64,000 nt of DNA from Amycolatopsis solani (GTDB lineage: Bacteria > Actinomycetota > Actinomycetes > Mycobacteriales > Pseudonocardiaceae): contig NZ_JAWQJT010000001.1 in the NCBI RefSeq assembly GCF_033441515.1, positions 3,782,001-3,846,000 on the forward strand, in the 5' to 3' direction. Below the pieces are notes generated by a model that saw only the letters and a program-made list of their open reading frames with translations, did not search any database and had not been told where the DNA came from. This document shows positions 25,648-34,618 of this stretch, one piece after another. Made by a program: the position numbers and the translations under genes. How positions within the stretch are numbered: position 1 is the stretch's first letter; every line of letters begins with the position of its first letter.

Positions 25648-27617
25648 CCGCGACCTTCGGCTGGCTGCGCAAGCAGCTGGCGGGCATCGTGGCGCTGGTG
25701 CTGATCCTCGGCCTGTTCCTGGTCGCACGGCTGCCCAGCGTCTCCGCCGCCGAACAGGACAAGCTGGCGGACCAGTTCCACTTCACCCCGATGACGATCG
25801 CGCTGCCCGCGGCCACGAAGTCGCAGTCGATCCGGACGGTGAACAAGGAGTACGAGCACATCGCCGCGTGGATCTCCTCGGTCGGTGCCGCGATCGCGAT
25901 CAACGACATCAGCGGCAGCGGCAAGCCCAACGACCTCTGCCTCGTCGACCCGCGCAGCGACCAGGTCGTCATCACGCCGGCGCCGGACTCCGGCCCGCGG
26001 TACGCACCCTTCGCGCTCGACCCCGCCCCGGCGCTGCCGACGTGGGACTACATGGCGCCGATGGGCTGCGTGCCCGGTGACTACAACGAAGACGGCCGCA
26101 CCGACATCCTGGCCTACTACTGGGGCCGGACGCCGGTCCTGTTCCTGCAGAAGGCGAACGCGACCAAGTTCGACGCGTCCGCGTTCCAGCCGACCGAGCT
26201 GGTGCCGGGCAACCACCGCGGCGCCGACGGCAAGTACAACGGTCCACTGTGGAACACCGACTCGGTCACCATCGGCGACTTCGACGGTGACGGGCACGTC
26301 GACATCTTCGTCGGGAACTACTTCCCGGACAGCAAGGTCCTCGACCCGAACGCCGACGGCGGCATCACGCTGAACCAGTCGATGTCGCACGCCACGAACT
26401 CCGGCGCCAAGTACATCTACCGCTGGACCGGCGCCAAGTCCGGGGCGAACCCGCAGGCGAACTTCGTCGACGCGTCCCAGGGCATCCCGGAGAGCGCGCG
26501 CCTCGGCTGGACGCTGGCTTCCAGCGCCACCGACGTCGACGGCGACAGCCTGCCCGAGCTCTACATCGCCAACGACTTCGGGCACGACCACTTCCTGTAC
26601 AACAAGTCCACGCCGGGCCACATCGAGTTCGGTGAGGTCAACGGCGTCCGCGGGATCGACGACCCGAAGTCGAAGGTGCTGGGCCACGACTCCTTCAAGG
26701 GGATGGGCGTCGACTTCGGCGACCTGAACCACGACGGCCTCTACGACCTGTTCGTCAGCAACATCACGACGTCGTGGGGCATCGAAGAGTCGAACTTCCA
26801 GTTCATGAACCGGGCCAAGGACAACGCGGACCTGACCGCGCAGCTGAAGGACGGGGTTGCCCCCTTCCACGACGACAGCGGCTCGGCCGGCACGGCGTGG
26901 TCCGGCTGGGGCTGGGACGTCAAGATCCAGGACTTCAACAACAGCGGCGAGAACCAGATCGCCCAGGCGACCGGGTTCGTCAAGGGCCAGGTCAACCGCT
27001 GGCCGAACCTGCAGGAGATCGCCACCGCCCACGACGGCCTGCTGTCGAACCCGTTCTGGTGGCCGAACGCCCGTGCCGGTGACGACATCGGTGGCGACCA
27101 GACCCTGCACTTCTTCGTGAAGAGCCCGGACGGCCGGTACGTCGACCTCGCGCCGAAGCTGGGCCTGGCGGTGCCGGTCCCGACCCGCGGCATCGCGGTC
27201 GGCGACACCGACGGGGACGGCCTGCCCGAGTTCGCCGTGGCGCGGCAGTGGGAGCAGCCGATCTTCTACCACAACGACAGCCCGAACCCCGGCAAGTTCC
27301 TGCAGCTGAAGCTGTTCACCGACGCCCCGGTGGCGCCCGGCCCGCTGCCCGCGGCCGGCCCGCCCGCGATCGGCGCCCAGGTCACCGTGACGACCTCGGA
27401 CGGCAAGAAGTACCTCGGCCGGGTCGACGGCAGCAGCGGGGAAGCCGGCCGGCGCAGCTTCGACATCCAGATCGGTCTCGGCCAGGACGTCAGCGGCCCG
27501 CTCGACGTGCACCTGCAGTGGCGGGACCGGACCGGGCAGCTGCGGACGCAGGACCTGAAGCTCGAACCCGGTTGCCACATGTACCAGCTGGGCTCCACGG
27601 CGAAGGAAGCGATGTGA
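25644..27617 (+). CDS. UnbV-type CRTAC1/ASPIC protein of enediyne core
   Basis: 657 residues from ATG 25644. A single hydrophobic segment (IVALVLILGLFLVARL, residues ~14-30) indicates an exported or anchored protein. Several FG-GAP-like calcium motifs follow: DYNEDGRTDILAYY, DFDGDGHVDIFVG, DVDGDSLPELYIANDFG, DLNHDGLYDLFVSN and DTDGDGLPEF, suggesting a beta-propeller. The C-terminal ASPIC/UnbV region includes GAQVTVTTSDGKKYLGRVDG. UnbV is conserved across enediyne clusters; its role is unresolved. Overlap at the 5' end and a one-base gap at the 3' end show coupling to UnbL and UnbU. Confidence 0.93.
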   Translation: MTATFGWLRKQLAGIVALVLILGLFLVARLPSVSAAEQDKLADQFHFTPMTIALPAATKSQSIRTVNKEYEHIAAWISSVGAAIAINDISGSGKPNDLCLVDPRSDQVVITPAPDSGPRYAPFALDPAPALPTWDYMAPMGCVPGDYNEDGRTDILAYYWGRTPVLFLQKANATKFDASAFQPTELVPGNHRGADGKYNGPLWNTDSVTIGDFDGDGHVDIFVGNYFPDSKVLDPNADGGITLNQSMSHATNSGAKYIYRWTGAKSGANPQANFVDASQGIPESARLGWTLASSATDVDGDSLPELYIANDFGHDHFLYNKSTPGHIEFGEVNGVRGIDDPKSKVLGHDSFKGMGVDFGDLNHDGLYDLFVSNITTSWGIEESNFQFMNRAKDNADLTAQLKDGVAPFHDDSGSAGTAWSGWGWDVKIQDFNNSGENQIAQATGFVKGQVNRWPNLQEIATAHDGLLSNPFWWPNARAGDDIGGDQTLHFFVKSPDGRYVDLAPKLGLAVPVPTRGIAVGDTDGDGLPEFAVARQWEQPIFYHNDSPNPGKFLQLKLFTDAPVAPGPLPAAGPPAIGAQVTVTTSDGKKYLGRVDGSSGEAGRRSFDIQIGLGQDVSGPLDVHLQWRDRTGQLRTQDLKLEPGCHMYQLGSTAKEAM

Positions 27618-27618
27618 C

Positions 27619-28623
27619 ATGGCCACCCCGACTCTGACCAAGGTGGAGAGCGCGCCACCGAAGCGGACCAACAAGGTCATCACCGCACTGCGGCGCTTCG
27701 CGATCTCGATCACGATCTTCAACATCGTCGGCTACACGTTCCTCGGCTTCGAGCAGCCGTACCTGTACCCGTTCGTCGCGCTGGCGACCGCGTACACCAC
27801 GGAGATCCTGCTCGAGATCATCAACTCCCGCGTGACCAAGCGCGACGTCCGGTTCCGGGGCAACGGGTTCAAGGGGCTCGTGGAGTTCCTCCTCCCGGCG
27901 CACATCACCGGTCTCGCGCTGAACATGCTGACCTACGTCAACGACCGGATCTTCGTGATGATCTTCGGGGTCGTCGTCGCCGTCGGTGCGAAGTGGGTGC
28001 TGCAGGCCCCGGTGTACGGCCGGATGCGGCACTACATGAACCCGTCGAACTTCGGCATCACGATCATCCTGCTGGTGTTCCCGTGGGCGAGCATCGCGCC
28101 GCCGTACCACTTCACCGAGCAGATCCCCACCTGGGGCGGCTGGCTGATCGTCGGCATCATCCTGGTGTCGGGCACGGTGCTCAACGCGCTGCTGACCAAC
28201 CGGATGTGGCTGATCCTGGGCTGGCTGAGCTTCTTCGTGGTCCAGGCCTTCGTCCGCGGCTGGCTCTTCGGCACGTCGATCCCCGGCGCGCTGGCGATGG
28301 GGACCGGCGTCGCGTTCGTGCTCTACACCAACTACATGGTGACCGACCCGGGCACGTCGCCGTCGAAGCCGTTCTCGCAGTTCGCCTTCGGGTCCGGCGT
28401 GGCGCTGGCGTACGGCTTCTTCACCGCCGTGCACGTGGCCTACGGGCTGTTCCTGGCCACCGCGACCGTCTGCCTGATCCGCGGGATGTTCCTGTGGGGC
28501 CTGCACTTCTCGAACAAGGCCCGCATCAAGTTCGAAGCCGACCAGGCCGCGCAGAAGGCGAAGCTCGAACTCGCCGCGGCCCCGCCGGCCGATGACGAGA
28601 AGCCGGGAGCCGTCGCGGCATGA
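27619..28623 (+). CDS. UnbU-type polytopic membrane protein of enediyne core
   Basis: 334 residues from ATG 27619. About eight to nine hydrophobic segments from residue 28 onwards, with ITIFNIVGYTFLGFEQPYLYPF, MRHYMNPSNFGITIILLVFPW and MVTDPGTSPSKPFSQFAFG. The last is reminiscent of the flavin-attachment region of NqrB/RnfD proteins, to which UnbU is distantly similar; covalent flavin is not proven. The C-terminal 40 residues are a charged cytoplasmic tail. Always found with UnbL and UnbV in enediyne clusters. It overlaps the P450 gene by four bases. Confidence 0.93.
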   Translation: MATPTLTKVESAPPKRTNKVITALRRFAISITIFNIVGYTFLGFEQPYLYPFVALATAYTTEILLEIINSRVTKRDVRFRGNGFKGLVEFLLPAHITGLALNMLTYVNDRIFVMIFGVVVAVGAKWVLQAPVYGRMRHYMNPSNFGITIILLVFPWASIAPPYHFTEQIPTWGGWLIVGIILVSGTVLNALLTNRMWLILGWLSFFVVQAFVRGWLFGTSIPGALAMGTGVAFVLYTNYMVTDPGTSPSKPFSQFAFGSGVALAYGFFTAVHVAYGLFLATATVCLIRGMFLWGLHFSNKARIKFEADQAAQKAKLELAAAPPADDEKPGAVAA

Positions 28624-29996
28624 CGGAGCCCACGGACGACACCCGGGCGGCGCGCACCGCGCCGCCCGGGCCGCCGCGCCGAGCGACGATCCGGTTGCTG
28701 AAGCAGCTCTTCACCGACCGGCTCGCGCTCATGGGCGACAACGCCGAGGCCTACGGCGACGTCGTCCGCATCGCCATCGGACCGAAGGCGATGTACCTGG
28801 TGAACCACCCCGACCTGGCCAAGCACGTGCTCGCGGACAACGCCGCGAACTACCACAAGGGCATCGGCCTGCAGGAGGCCCGCCGGGCGCTCGGCGACGG
28901 CCTGCTCACCAGCGACGGGGAGACCTGGCGCAAGCAGCGCCGGACCATCCAGCCGGTGTTCCAGCCCAAGCGGATCTCGCGCCAGGCCGGGATCGTCGCG
29001 TCCGAAGTGGATGGTCTCGTCCGGCGGCTCGCCGCGCACGACGGGCCGGTCGAGATCCTGCACGAGATGACCGGGCTGACCCTCGGCGTGCTCGGCAAGA
29101 CGCTGCTCGACGCCGAACTGGGCGGGTACGAAACCCTCGGCCACTCGTTCGAAGCCGTGCAGGACCAGGCCATGTTCGAGGCGGTCACGCTGAGCATGGT
29201 GCCCGAATGGGTGCCGCTCAAGAAGCAGCTGCACTTCCGGACCGCGCGCGAAGACCTGCGCCGGATCGCCGACGAGCTCGTCGACCAGCGGCTCGCGAAC
29301 CCGGTCGAGGGCGGCGAGGACGTGCTGTCGCGGCTGATCGCGTCGGACTCGGGGGACGGGTCGTCGCGGGAGCGGATGCGCGACGAGCTGATCACGCTGC
29401 TGCTCGCCGGGCACGAGACCACCGCGAGCACGCTGGGCTGGGCGTTCCACCTGATCGACGAGCACCCGGAGGTCGGCGAGCGGCTGCACGCCGAAGCCGC
29501 CGAGGTGCTCGGCGACCGGTTGCCCGAGCACGAAGACCTGCGGCGGCTGACGTTCACCGTCGCGGTCGTCGAAGAGGTCATGCGGCTGTACCCGCCGGTG
29601 TGGCTGCTGCCGCGGATCGCCCAGGCGGACGACGAGATCGGCGGGTACCACGTGCCGGCCGGGTCCGACGTCGTCGTGGTGCCCTACACGCTGCACCGGC
29701 ACCCGGAGTTCTGGACCGACGCGGAGCGGTTCGACCCGGGCCGGTTCACCGCCGCGGAACGCCCGCCGCGCTACGCCTACCTGCCCTTCGGGGCCGGGCC
29801 GAGGTTCTGCATCGGCAACAGCCTCGGGGTGATGGAGGCGGTGTTCGTGCTCGCGATGGCCGCGCGCGATCTCGAGCTGCGCAAGGTGCCGGGCAAGGTC
29901 GTCGAACCCGAAGCGATGCTCTCGCTGCGGGTGCGCGGCGGGCTGCCGATGACCGTGCACCGCCGGGAACGGACTCGGCGGTCCGAAGCAGCCTGA
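28620..29996 (+). CDS. Cytochrome P450, enediyne E7-like
   Basis: 458 residues from ATG 28620. The I-helix motif AGHETTAST, the ExxR segment EEVMRLYPP, and the heme loop FGAGPRFCIGN with Cys397 are all present. The overall form (longer N-terminus, AGHETT, PERF-like FDPGRF) is that of CYP102/CYP4-like self-standing P450s rather than short Streptomyces ones. Enediyne clusters of the C-1027 type carry a conserved P450 (E7) of this size, which acts on the core by an undefined oxidation. Coupled to UnbU by a four-base overlap. Confidence 0.9.
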   Translation: MTEPTDDTRAARTAPPGPPRRATIRLLKQLFTDRLALMGDNAEAYGDVVRIAIGPKAMYLVNHPDLAKHVLADNAANYHKGIGLQEARRALGDGLLTSDGETWRKQRRTIQPVFQPKRISRQAGIVASEVDGLVRRLAAHDGPVEILHEMTGLTLGVLGKTLLDAELGGYETLGHSFEAVQDQAMFEAVTLSMVPEWVPLKKQLHFRTAREDLRRIADELVDQRLANPVEGGEDVLSRLIASDSGDGSSRERMRDELITLLLAGHETTASTLGWAFHLIDEHPEVGERLHAEAAEVLGDRLPEHEDLRRLTFTVAVVEEVMRLYPPVWLLPRIAQADDEIGGYHVPAGSDVVVVPYTLHRHPEFWTDAERFDPGRFTAAERPPRYAYLPFGAGPRFCIGNSLGVMEAVFVLAMAARDLELRKVPGKVVEPEAMLSLRVRGGLPMTVHRRERTRRSEAA

Positions 29997-30031
29997 CGTC
30001 TACTGTGGACATTCGATGAGGAGGTAGGCCG

Positions 30032-30601
30032 GTGCAACCCGAGGCCACCGAAGAAGAACGCGTCAAGGACATGACTCTCGAGGCGTACGCGGACACGATC
30101 GTGCCCGGGGAGAAGCGGTACCCGGAGGACCGGGCGATCGCGGGGGCGGCGCCCGGACCCGGCTCGGTCGCCGCTGGTGCGCTCGAGCTGCTGAACTTCG
30201 ACGCGACCGGCGTCACGGCCGGCCTGCCCTACCTCGCGCAGTCGCTCAACGACCACGCGAAGGCCTACGCCGGGGAGGTGGAGCTGGAGCTCGACCACGA
30301 CGTCCCGCCGTTCGTCGCGCTGCCGTACGAGCACCGCCGCGAACTGGTGAACCGGCTGACCACGCCGGGGCACCCGGAGAAGGACGGCTGGGTCAGCCTC
30401 GCGCTGTTCTGCAACATGGCCTTCGACAGCGCCGCGCACAAGCACACCGCCGAGGCCATCCGCGAGGGGCACCCCGGCCTGCTGGCGCTGGGGTACACCG
30501 AGCCGGACGCGGACGGGTTCTGGCGGTTCCCGAAGTACGGCTACGGCCGCAAGCTGGCCGAGCTCCACCCCGACACCACGCCTTCCGGGAGCCCCGCATG
30601 A
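30032..30601 (+). CDS. DUF5987-like small protein, possible GMC partner subunit (E8-like)
   Basis: 189 residues from GTG 30032, with GAGGAGG upstream. It begins TLEAYADTIVPGEKRYPEDRA, ends near GFWRFPKYGYGRKLAELHP, and has no signal peptide. The pattern recalls the small subunit of gluconate dehydrogenase-like GMC complexes, and the gene overlaps the GMC oxidoreductase by four bases, so a helper or accessory role for that enzyme is a fair inference. Length and position match the conserved enediyne gene E8; that assignment is from memory of cluster layouts and untested. Confidence 0.75.
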   Translation: MQPEATEEERVKDMTLEAYADTIVPGEKRYPEDRAIAGAAPGPGSVAAGALELLNFDATGVTAGLPYLAQSLNDHAKAYAGEVELELDHDVPPFVALPYEHRRELVNRLTTPGHPEKDGWVSLALFCNMAFDSAAHKHTAEAIREGHPGLLALGYTEPDADGFWRFPKYGYGRKLAELHPDTTPSGSPA

Positions 30602-32250
30602 CTGCCATCGACAAGACCGACGTCGTCATCGTCGGCAGCGGTTTCGGCGGGTCCATCCCGGCCTACCACCTCGCCGCCGGCGGGGCGAAGGTGACCGTGC
30701 TGGAGCGCGGGCCGTGGCTGGCCGCGGCCGACTTCGAGCACGACTACCTGCTCGGCTCGTCCTACACCCGCGCGTTCGACTTCGTCGTCGGCGACGGGAT
30801 GAGCGTGCTGGGCGGCAACTGCGTCGGCGGCGGCAGCGTGGTGTACTTCGCCGCGATGCCGCGCGCGCCGCGGTTCGTCTTCGAGCGCCACGGCAGCATC
30901 GGGCGCCGGATGTGGCCGTCGGTCATCTCCCGCGACACGCTGGAGCCGTGGTACGACCGCGTCGACGAGTCGATCCCGGTGTCCAAACAGGACTGGAGTG
31001 ACGTCTCCTACGCCGGCGGGCTGTGGGCCGCGGCCTGCAACCACTCGGGCCGGACGGCGAACCCGGCGCCGGTCGCGGTGGACAACGACACCTGCGTCAA
31101 CTGCAACTTCATGATGGCGGGCTGCAAGTTCGACGCCAAGCGGTCGATGCTGACCAACTACCTGCCCGCGGCCCTGTCGCACGGCGCGGAAATCCGGCCG
31201 CTGCACGAGGTCCAGCGCCTCGAGCGCACCGAGGACGGCAGCTACCGCGTCCACTTCGACACCGTGGACGAAGAGGACTACCGGGTGCACACCGGCACCG
31301 GCGTGATCGAGGCGAAGGTCGTCATCATCGCCGCAGGCGCCGGCGCGACCCCGGTGATCCTGCAGCGCTCGGAGGCGGCGCTGGGCGAGATGCCGCACGG
31401 CGTCGGCCGCTACTTCTCCGGCAACGGCGAGCGGCTCAACACCGCGATCATCGACGAGGACCGCGTCCGCGAGGTGCTCGGGCTGTCCCGTGAGGACGGT
31501 CCGGTGTACTCGGCCAACCACATCGGCAAGGGCCCGACCGTGGCGAACTGGGACAAGCTCGACGGGTCGCTGCCGGAGTACGAGCGGTACTCGCTGGAGC
31601 AGCTGTACTTCCCGCCCGGGCTGGGCACGATCCTCGCCCAGGTGCCCGGCGGCGAGGAGCCGCGCTGGTACGGGGCGGAGAAGAAGGAGATCCTCAAGCA
31701 GTGGGCCAACTGGCTCACGATCTTCCTGATGACCGAGGACGACAACGAGGGCGTCTTCGGCACCCCGCCGCCGACCGGCAACGCCTACCGCATCTCGCAG
31801 CAGATGCTGGGCCGCGGTTCGCTGCGCTACGACCCGACCGAGAACACCCGCCACGGCTGGGCGCTCGCGGACGCGGACTGCAAAGCGATCATCGAGAAGG
31901 ACGGCCTGGCGAAGGTCGCGCCGTGGACGAACGACGTCGTCGGGGCCTACACCGTGCACCCGCTGGCGTCCTGCCGGATCGGCGACGACGCGGCGACGTC
32001 CGCGCTGCACCCGAACCACGAGCTGCGCAACCACCCGGGCATCTTCGTCACCGACAGCGCGTCGGTGCCGGGCGCGCTCACGGTCAACCCGGCGATGACC
32101 ATCGCCGCGCTGGCCGAGCGCTCGGTCCCGGGCATCGTCCGGGAGCTGCAGGCGCGCGGGGTCGACGTCAAGTACGGCGCCCCCTCGCCGGACGGCTCGA
32201 TCACGGGACGGCGTGCGGTGTCCAAACTGGACCTGGTCGCGGGGAACTGA
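30598..32250 (+). CDS. GMC (cholesterol-oxidase-like) oxidoreductase, enediyne E9-like
   Basis: 550 residues from ATG 30598. FAD-binding VVIVGSGFGGSIPAYHLAAGG is at the N-terminus, then GGNCVGGGSVVYFAAMP. A cysteine cluster CVNCNFMMAGC near residue 165 resembles that of bacterial GMC dehydrogenases with iron-sulfur-like motifs. At the C-terminus, HPLASCRIGDD and NPAMTIAALAERS carry the catalytic His and FAD contact. Such an enzyme oxidises an alcohol or forms a double bond; in C-1027-type clusters the conserved gene E9 is of this kind. Overlaps the DUF5987-like gene. Confidence 0.88.
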   Translation: MTAIDKTDVVIVGSGFGGSIPAYHLAAGGAKVTVLERGPWLAAADFEHDYLLGSSYTRAFDFVVGDGMSVLGGNCVGGGSVVYFAAMPRAPRFVFERHGSIGRRMWPSVISRDTLEPWYDRVDESIPVSKQDWSDVSYAGGLWAAACNHSGRTANPAPVAVDNDTCVNCNFMMAGCKFDAKRSMLTNYLPAALSHGAEIRPLHEVQRLERTEDGSYRVHFDTVDEEDYRVHTGTGVIEAKVVIIAAGAGATPVILQRSEAALGEMPHGVGRYFSGNGERLNTAIIDEDRVREVLGLSREDGPVYSANHIGKGPTVANWDKLDGSLPEYERYSLEQLYFPPGLGTILAQVPGGEEPRWYGAEKKEILKQWANWLTIFLMTEDDNEGVFGTPPPTGNAYRISQQMLGRGSLRYDPTENTRHGWALADADCKAIIEKDGLAKVAPWTNDVVGAYTVHPLASCRIGDDAATSALHPNHELRNHPGIFVTDSASVPGALTVNPAMTIAALAERSVPGIVRELQARGVDVKYGAPSPDGSITGRRAVSKLDLVAGN

Positions 32251-32262
32251 ACCACCGTCAAC

Positions 32263-32295
32263 GAACTCGCGCACCCGGCCCGGGTGCGCGAGTTC
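32263..32295. terminator. Perfect 16-1-16 hairpin inside the core operon
   Basis: GAACTCGCGCACCCGG pairs with its exact complement around one base. It lies between the GMC gene and the CxxC protein gene; no T-tract follows. It may attenuate or process the transcript between the two gene groups. Confidence 0.6.
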
Positions 32296-32316
32296 GGCGT
32301 TTCAGGAGGAGGAACC

Positions 32317-33378
32317 ATGGCTCCGGGATTGGTCAGGCTCGCGCTGCGGCGGACGCTGCGGGACGTGAAGTACGTCGAGGCTGTGCGGCCGCGGCGGGCG
32401 AAGGGGCTCGTGAAGGCCGTCTACCGGCAGGTGGAGCGGGACTTCGGGATGCTCGCCCCGCCGATGGCGCTGCACTCGCCGTCGCCGGAGGTGCTCGCCG
32501 CGGCCTGGCTGGTGCTGCGGGAGTCGCTGGTGGCGGGCGGGTCCGCGAGCCGGGCGGACAAGGAGGTCGTCGCGGCCGCTGTGTCCGCGGCCAACGACTG
32601 CCCGTACTGCGTCGAGGTGCACGGGATGGCGCTCGGGTCGCTGGGGGATCCCGCGGCCGCCGCGGCCATCGAGGCGGGGGACGTCGGGGCCATCCCGGAC
32701 CGCGACACGCGGGCGCTGGCGGCGTGGGCGCGGGGAGAGGGGCCGCTGCCCGCGGACGTCCCGGCCGGCACCGCCGCCGAGTTCACCGGGGTCGCCGTCG
32801 CCTTCCACTACCTCAACCGGGTGGTGAGCGTCTTCCTCGGCCCGTCGCCCCTGCCGGAAAACGTGCCGCCGCCGGCGCGGGCCAAGGCCAAGGCGGTGCT
32901 GGGGTTCCTGCTCAAGCCCGGGACCCCGCCGCCGGCCGGGCGGGCGCTGGAACTGCTGCCCGCGGCGGCCGGGGACGGGCCGGACTGGGCGGTGCCGGGG
33001 GACACCCTGGCCGACGCCTTCGCGCGCGCCACGGCGGCGGTGGAGGCCGCCGGGGAACGGTCGGTGCCCAGCCGGGTGCGGGACCTCGTCCGCCGGGAGA
33101 TCAAGGCCTGGGACGGGAAACCGCCCGGGCTGAGCCGCGCGTGGGCCGAGCCCTTGCTCGCCGAACTGCCCGCCGGGGAGCGCGCTGCGGGACGGTTGGC
33201 CCTGCTCGTCGCCAAGGCGGCGTACCAAGTCGGGGCCGACGACGTCGCCGCCGTCCACGACGGCGATCGGGGCCTGGTGGAGCTGGTGTCGTGGGCGGCT
33301 TTCACCGCCGCCGTGGCCGCCGGTGAGCGCTTGCCGGTCCGCCCGCCAAGAGAAGACCCTGCAGGTCGGCACGGGTGA
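32317..33378 (+). CDS. Carboxymuconolactone decarboxylase/AhpD-like protein in enediyne core
   Basis: 353 residues from ATG 32317, with AGGAGGAGG before it. AhpD-like motif NDCPYCVEVHGMALG near residue 95 provides the redox Cys pair and His. A second, more distant copy of the same helical fold occupies the C-terminal half but lacks the cysteines. AhpD-like proteins act as disulfide reductants or peroxidases. In the enediyne setting this might protect against reactive intermediates or take part in core chemistry; neither is shown. It may correspond to the conserved unknown gene E2, though I cannot verify this. Confidence 0.78.
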   Translation: MAPGLVRLALRRTLRDVKYVEAVRPRRAKGLVKAVYRQVERDFGMLAPPMALHSPSPEVLAAAWLVLRESLVAGGSASRADKEVVAAAVSAANDCPYCVEVHGMALGSLGDPAAAAAIEAGDVGAIPDRDTRALAAWARGEGPLPADVPAGTAAEFTGVAVAFHYLNRVVSVFLGPSPLPENVPPPARAKAKAVLGFLLKPGTPPPAGRALELLPAAAGDGPDWAVPGDTLADAFARATAAVEAAGERSVPSRVRDLVRREIKAWDGKPPGLSRAWAEPLLAELPAGERAAGRLALLVAKAAYQVGADDVAAVHDGDRGLVELVSWAAFTAAVAAGERLPVRPPREDPAGRHG

Positions 33379-33574
33379 TGATCGGGAGGTCGGATCGCCC
33401 GCCGGGGCGCGCAGCACCGGGACACACGCAGAAACCCGGGACCGCGTCGCCGCCCCGCGCGGCAGTCGATCCGCCGGGCCGGCGGTCGCCGCACGGTGGC
33501 GCACTTACCCCCGCCACCGCCGCGGCGGCCGCCGGCCCACGAGAAGACGTCGCATCGGGTGAAAGGACAGACAG

Positions 33575-34369
33575 GTGACTGACACCACGGGCGTGATCGC
33601 CGACCTGACCGCGGAGGCCGCCGAGGTGGACGCGCTCGTGGCCGCCCTTTCCGAAGCGGAGTGGGACACCCCCACCCCGGCGCCGGGCTGGCCGGTCCGG
33701 CACCAGATCGGGCACCTCGCGTTCATCTTCCGCATCGCGGGCCTCTCGGCCGCGCAGCCGGAGGCCTTCGTCGCCATGACGAAGTCGCTCAAGGGCGGCT
33801 TCGAGGCGGCGGTGAACGCCGCGCTGGAGGACTACGTCCACGACCCGGCCGAGGTGCTGCTGACGCGCTGGCGCGCCGAGCGGGACGCGGGGATCAAGGC
33901 CCTCGCGGCCGTGCCCGGCGACCAGCTGGTGCCGTGGCTGGTGAACCCGCTGCCGCCGTACGTGCTGGCGTGCGCCGGGATGATGGAGGTCTTCGGGCAC
34001 GGCCAGGACATCGCCGACGCGCTCGGGGTGCGCCGCGAGCGGACCGACCGGATCAAGCACCTGGTCGGCTTCGCCGTGCGGGTCCGGGACTTCGGCTACG
34101 AGGCGCGGAACCTGAAGCCGCCGTCGGAGGAGTTCCGGTTCGAGCTGACCGCGCCCTCGGGCGCGCTCTGGACGTTCGGGCCCGAGGACGCCACCCAGCG
34201 GGTCACCGGCAGCGCGGCGGACTTCTGCCTGCTGGTCACCCGGCGGCGGCACCGCTACGACCTCGACGTGCGGGCGCAGGGCACGCTGGCGGACCAGTGG
34301 CTCGACATCGCCCAGGCGTACCGCGGGCCGGCCGGCCAGGGGCGCAAGCCCGGCCAGTTCGGCGCCTGA
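33575..34369 (+). CDS. TIGR03084-like protein beside PksE
   Basis: 264 residues from GTG 33575. The N-terminal bundle reads EAEWDTPTPAPGWPVRHQIGH with a likely metal-binding His, followed by HGQDIADALGVRRERTDRIKH and the shared C-terminal part FRFELTAPSGALWTFGPE ... DFCLLVTRRR. The family is of unknown function and related to mycothiol-dependent isomerases. Its size and place fit the conserved enediyne gene E11, a tentative match. A paralogue lies at 18037. The gap to PksE (34370-34618) shows no further gene. Confidence 0.75.
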   Translation: MTDTTGVIADLTAEAAEVDALVAALSEAEWDTPTPAPGWPVRHQIGHLAFIFRIAGLSAAQPEAFVAMTKSLKGGFEAAVNAALEDYVHDPAEVLLTRWRAERDAGIKALAAVPGDQLVPWLVNPLPPYVLACAGMMEVFGHGQDIADALGVRRERTDRIKHLVGFAVRVRDFGYEARNLKPPSEEFRFELTAPSGALWTFGPEDATQRVTGSAADFCLLVTRRRHRYDLDVRAQGTLADQWLDIAQAYRGPAGQGRKPGQFGA

Positions 34370-34618
34370 TCATCCAAAGTGGACGGTGTGGATCCCTTGT
34401 CCCAGCGTGCTGACGTGCCCGCCGCGGGCAGGGAGAGAGAAGACGGTCCGCACCGGCCGGGAGATGCTGGACTTCACGGCCCGGTGGACGGGCACTCCGG
34501 CGGCCGGGCCGCCCGAGGAGACAGACCGGCGGCGGGGCGGAAGCCCCGCGCCGGAGGACAGCGGGGACCTGATGGTCCCGGTGATACGGGGCTCGAGAGC
34601 CAGTGGGAGTGCGGTGGC

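Noticed and set aside
25344..27725. A 793-codon minus-strand open frame
   Set aside because: It is an antisense shadow of UnbV and its neighbours, with Val/Arg/Asp-rich composition and no motif; UnbV has clear domains on the plus strand.
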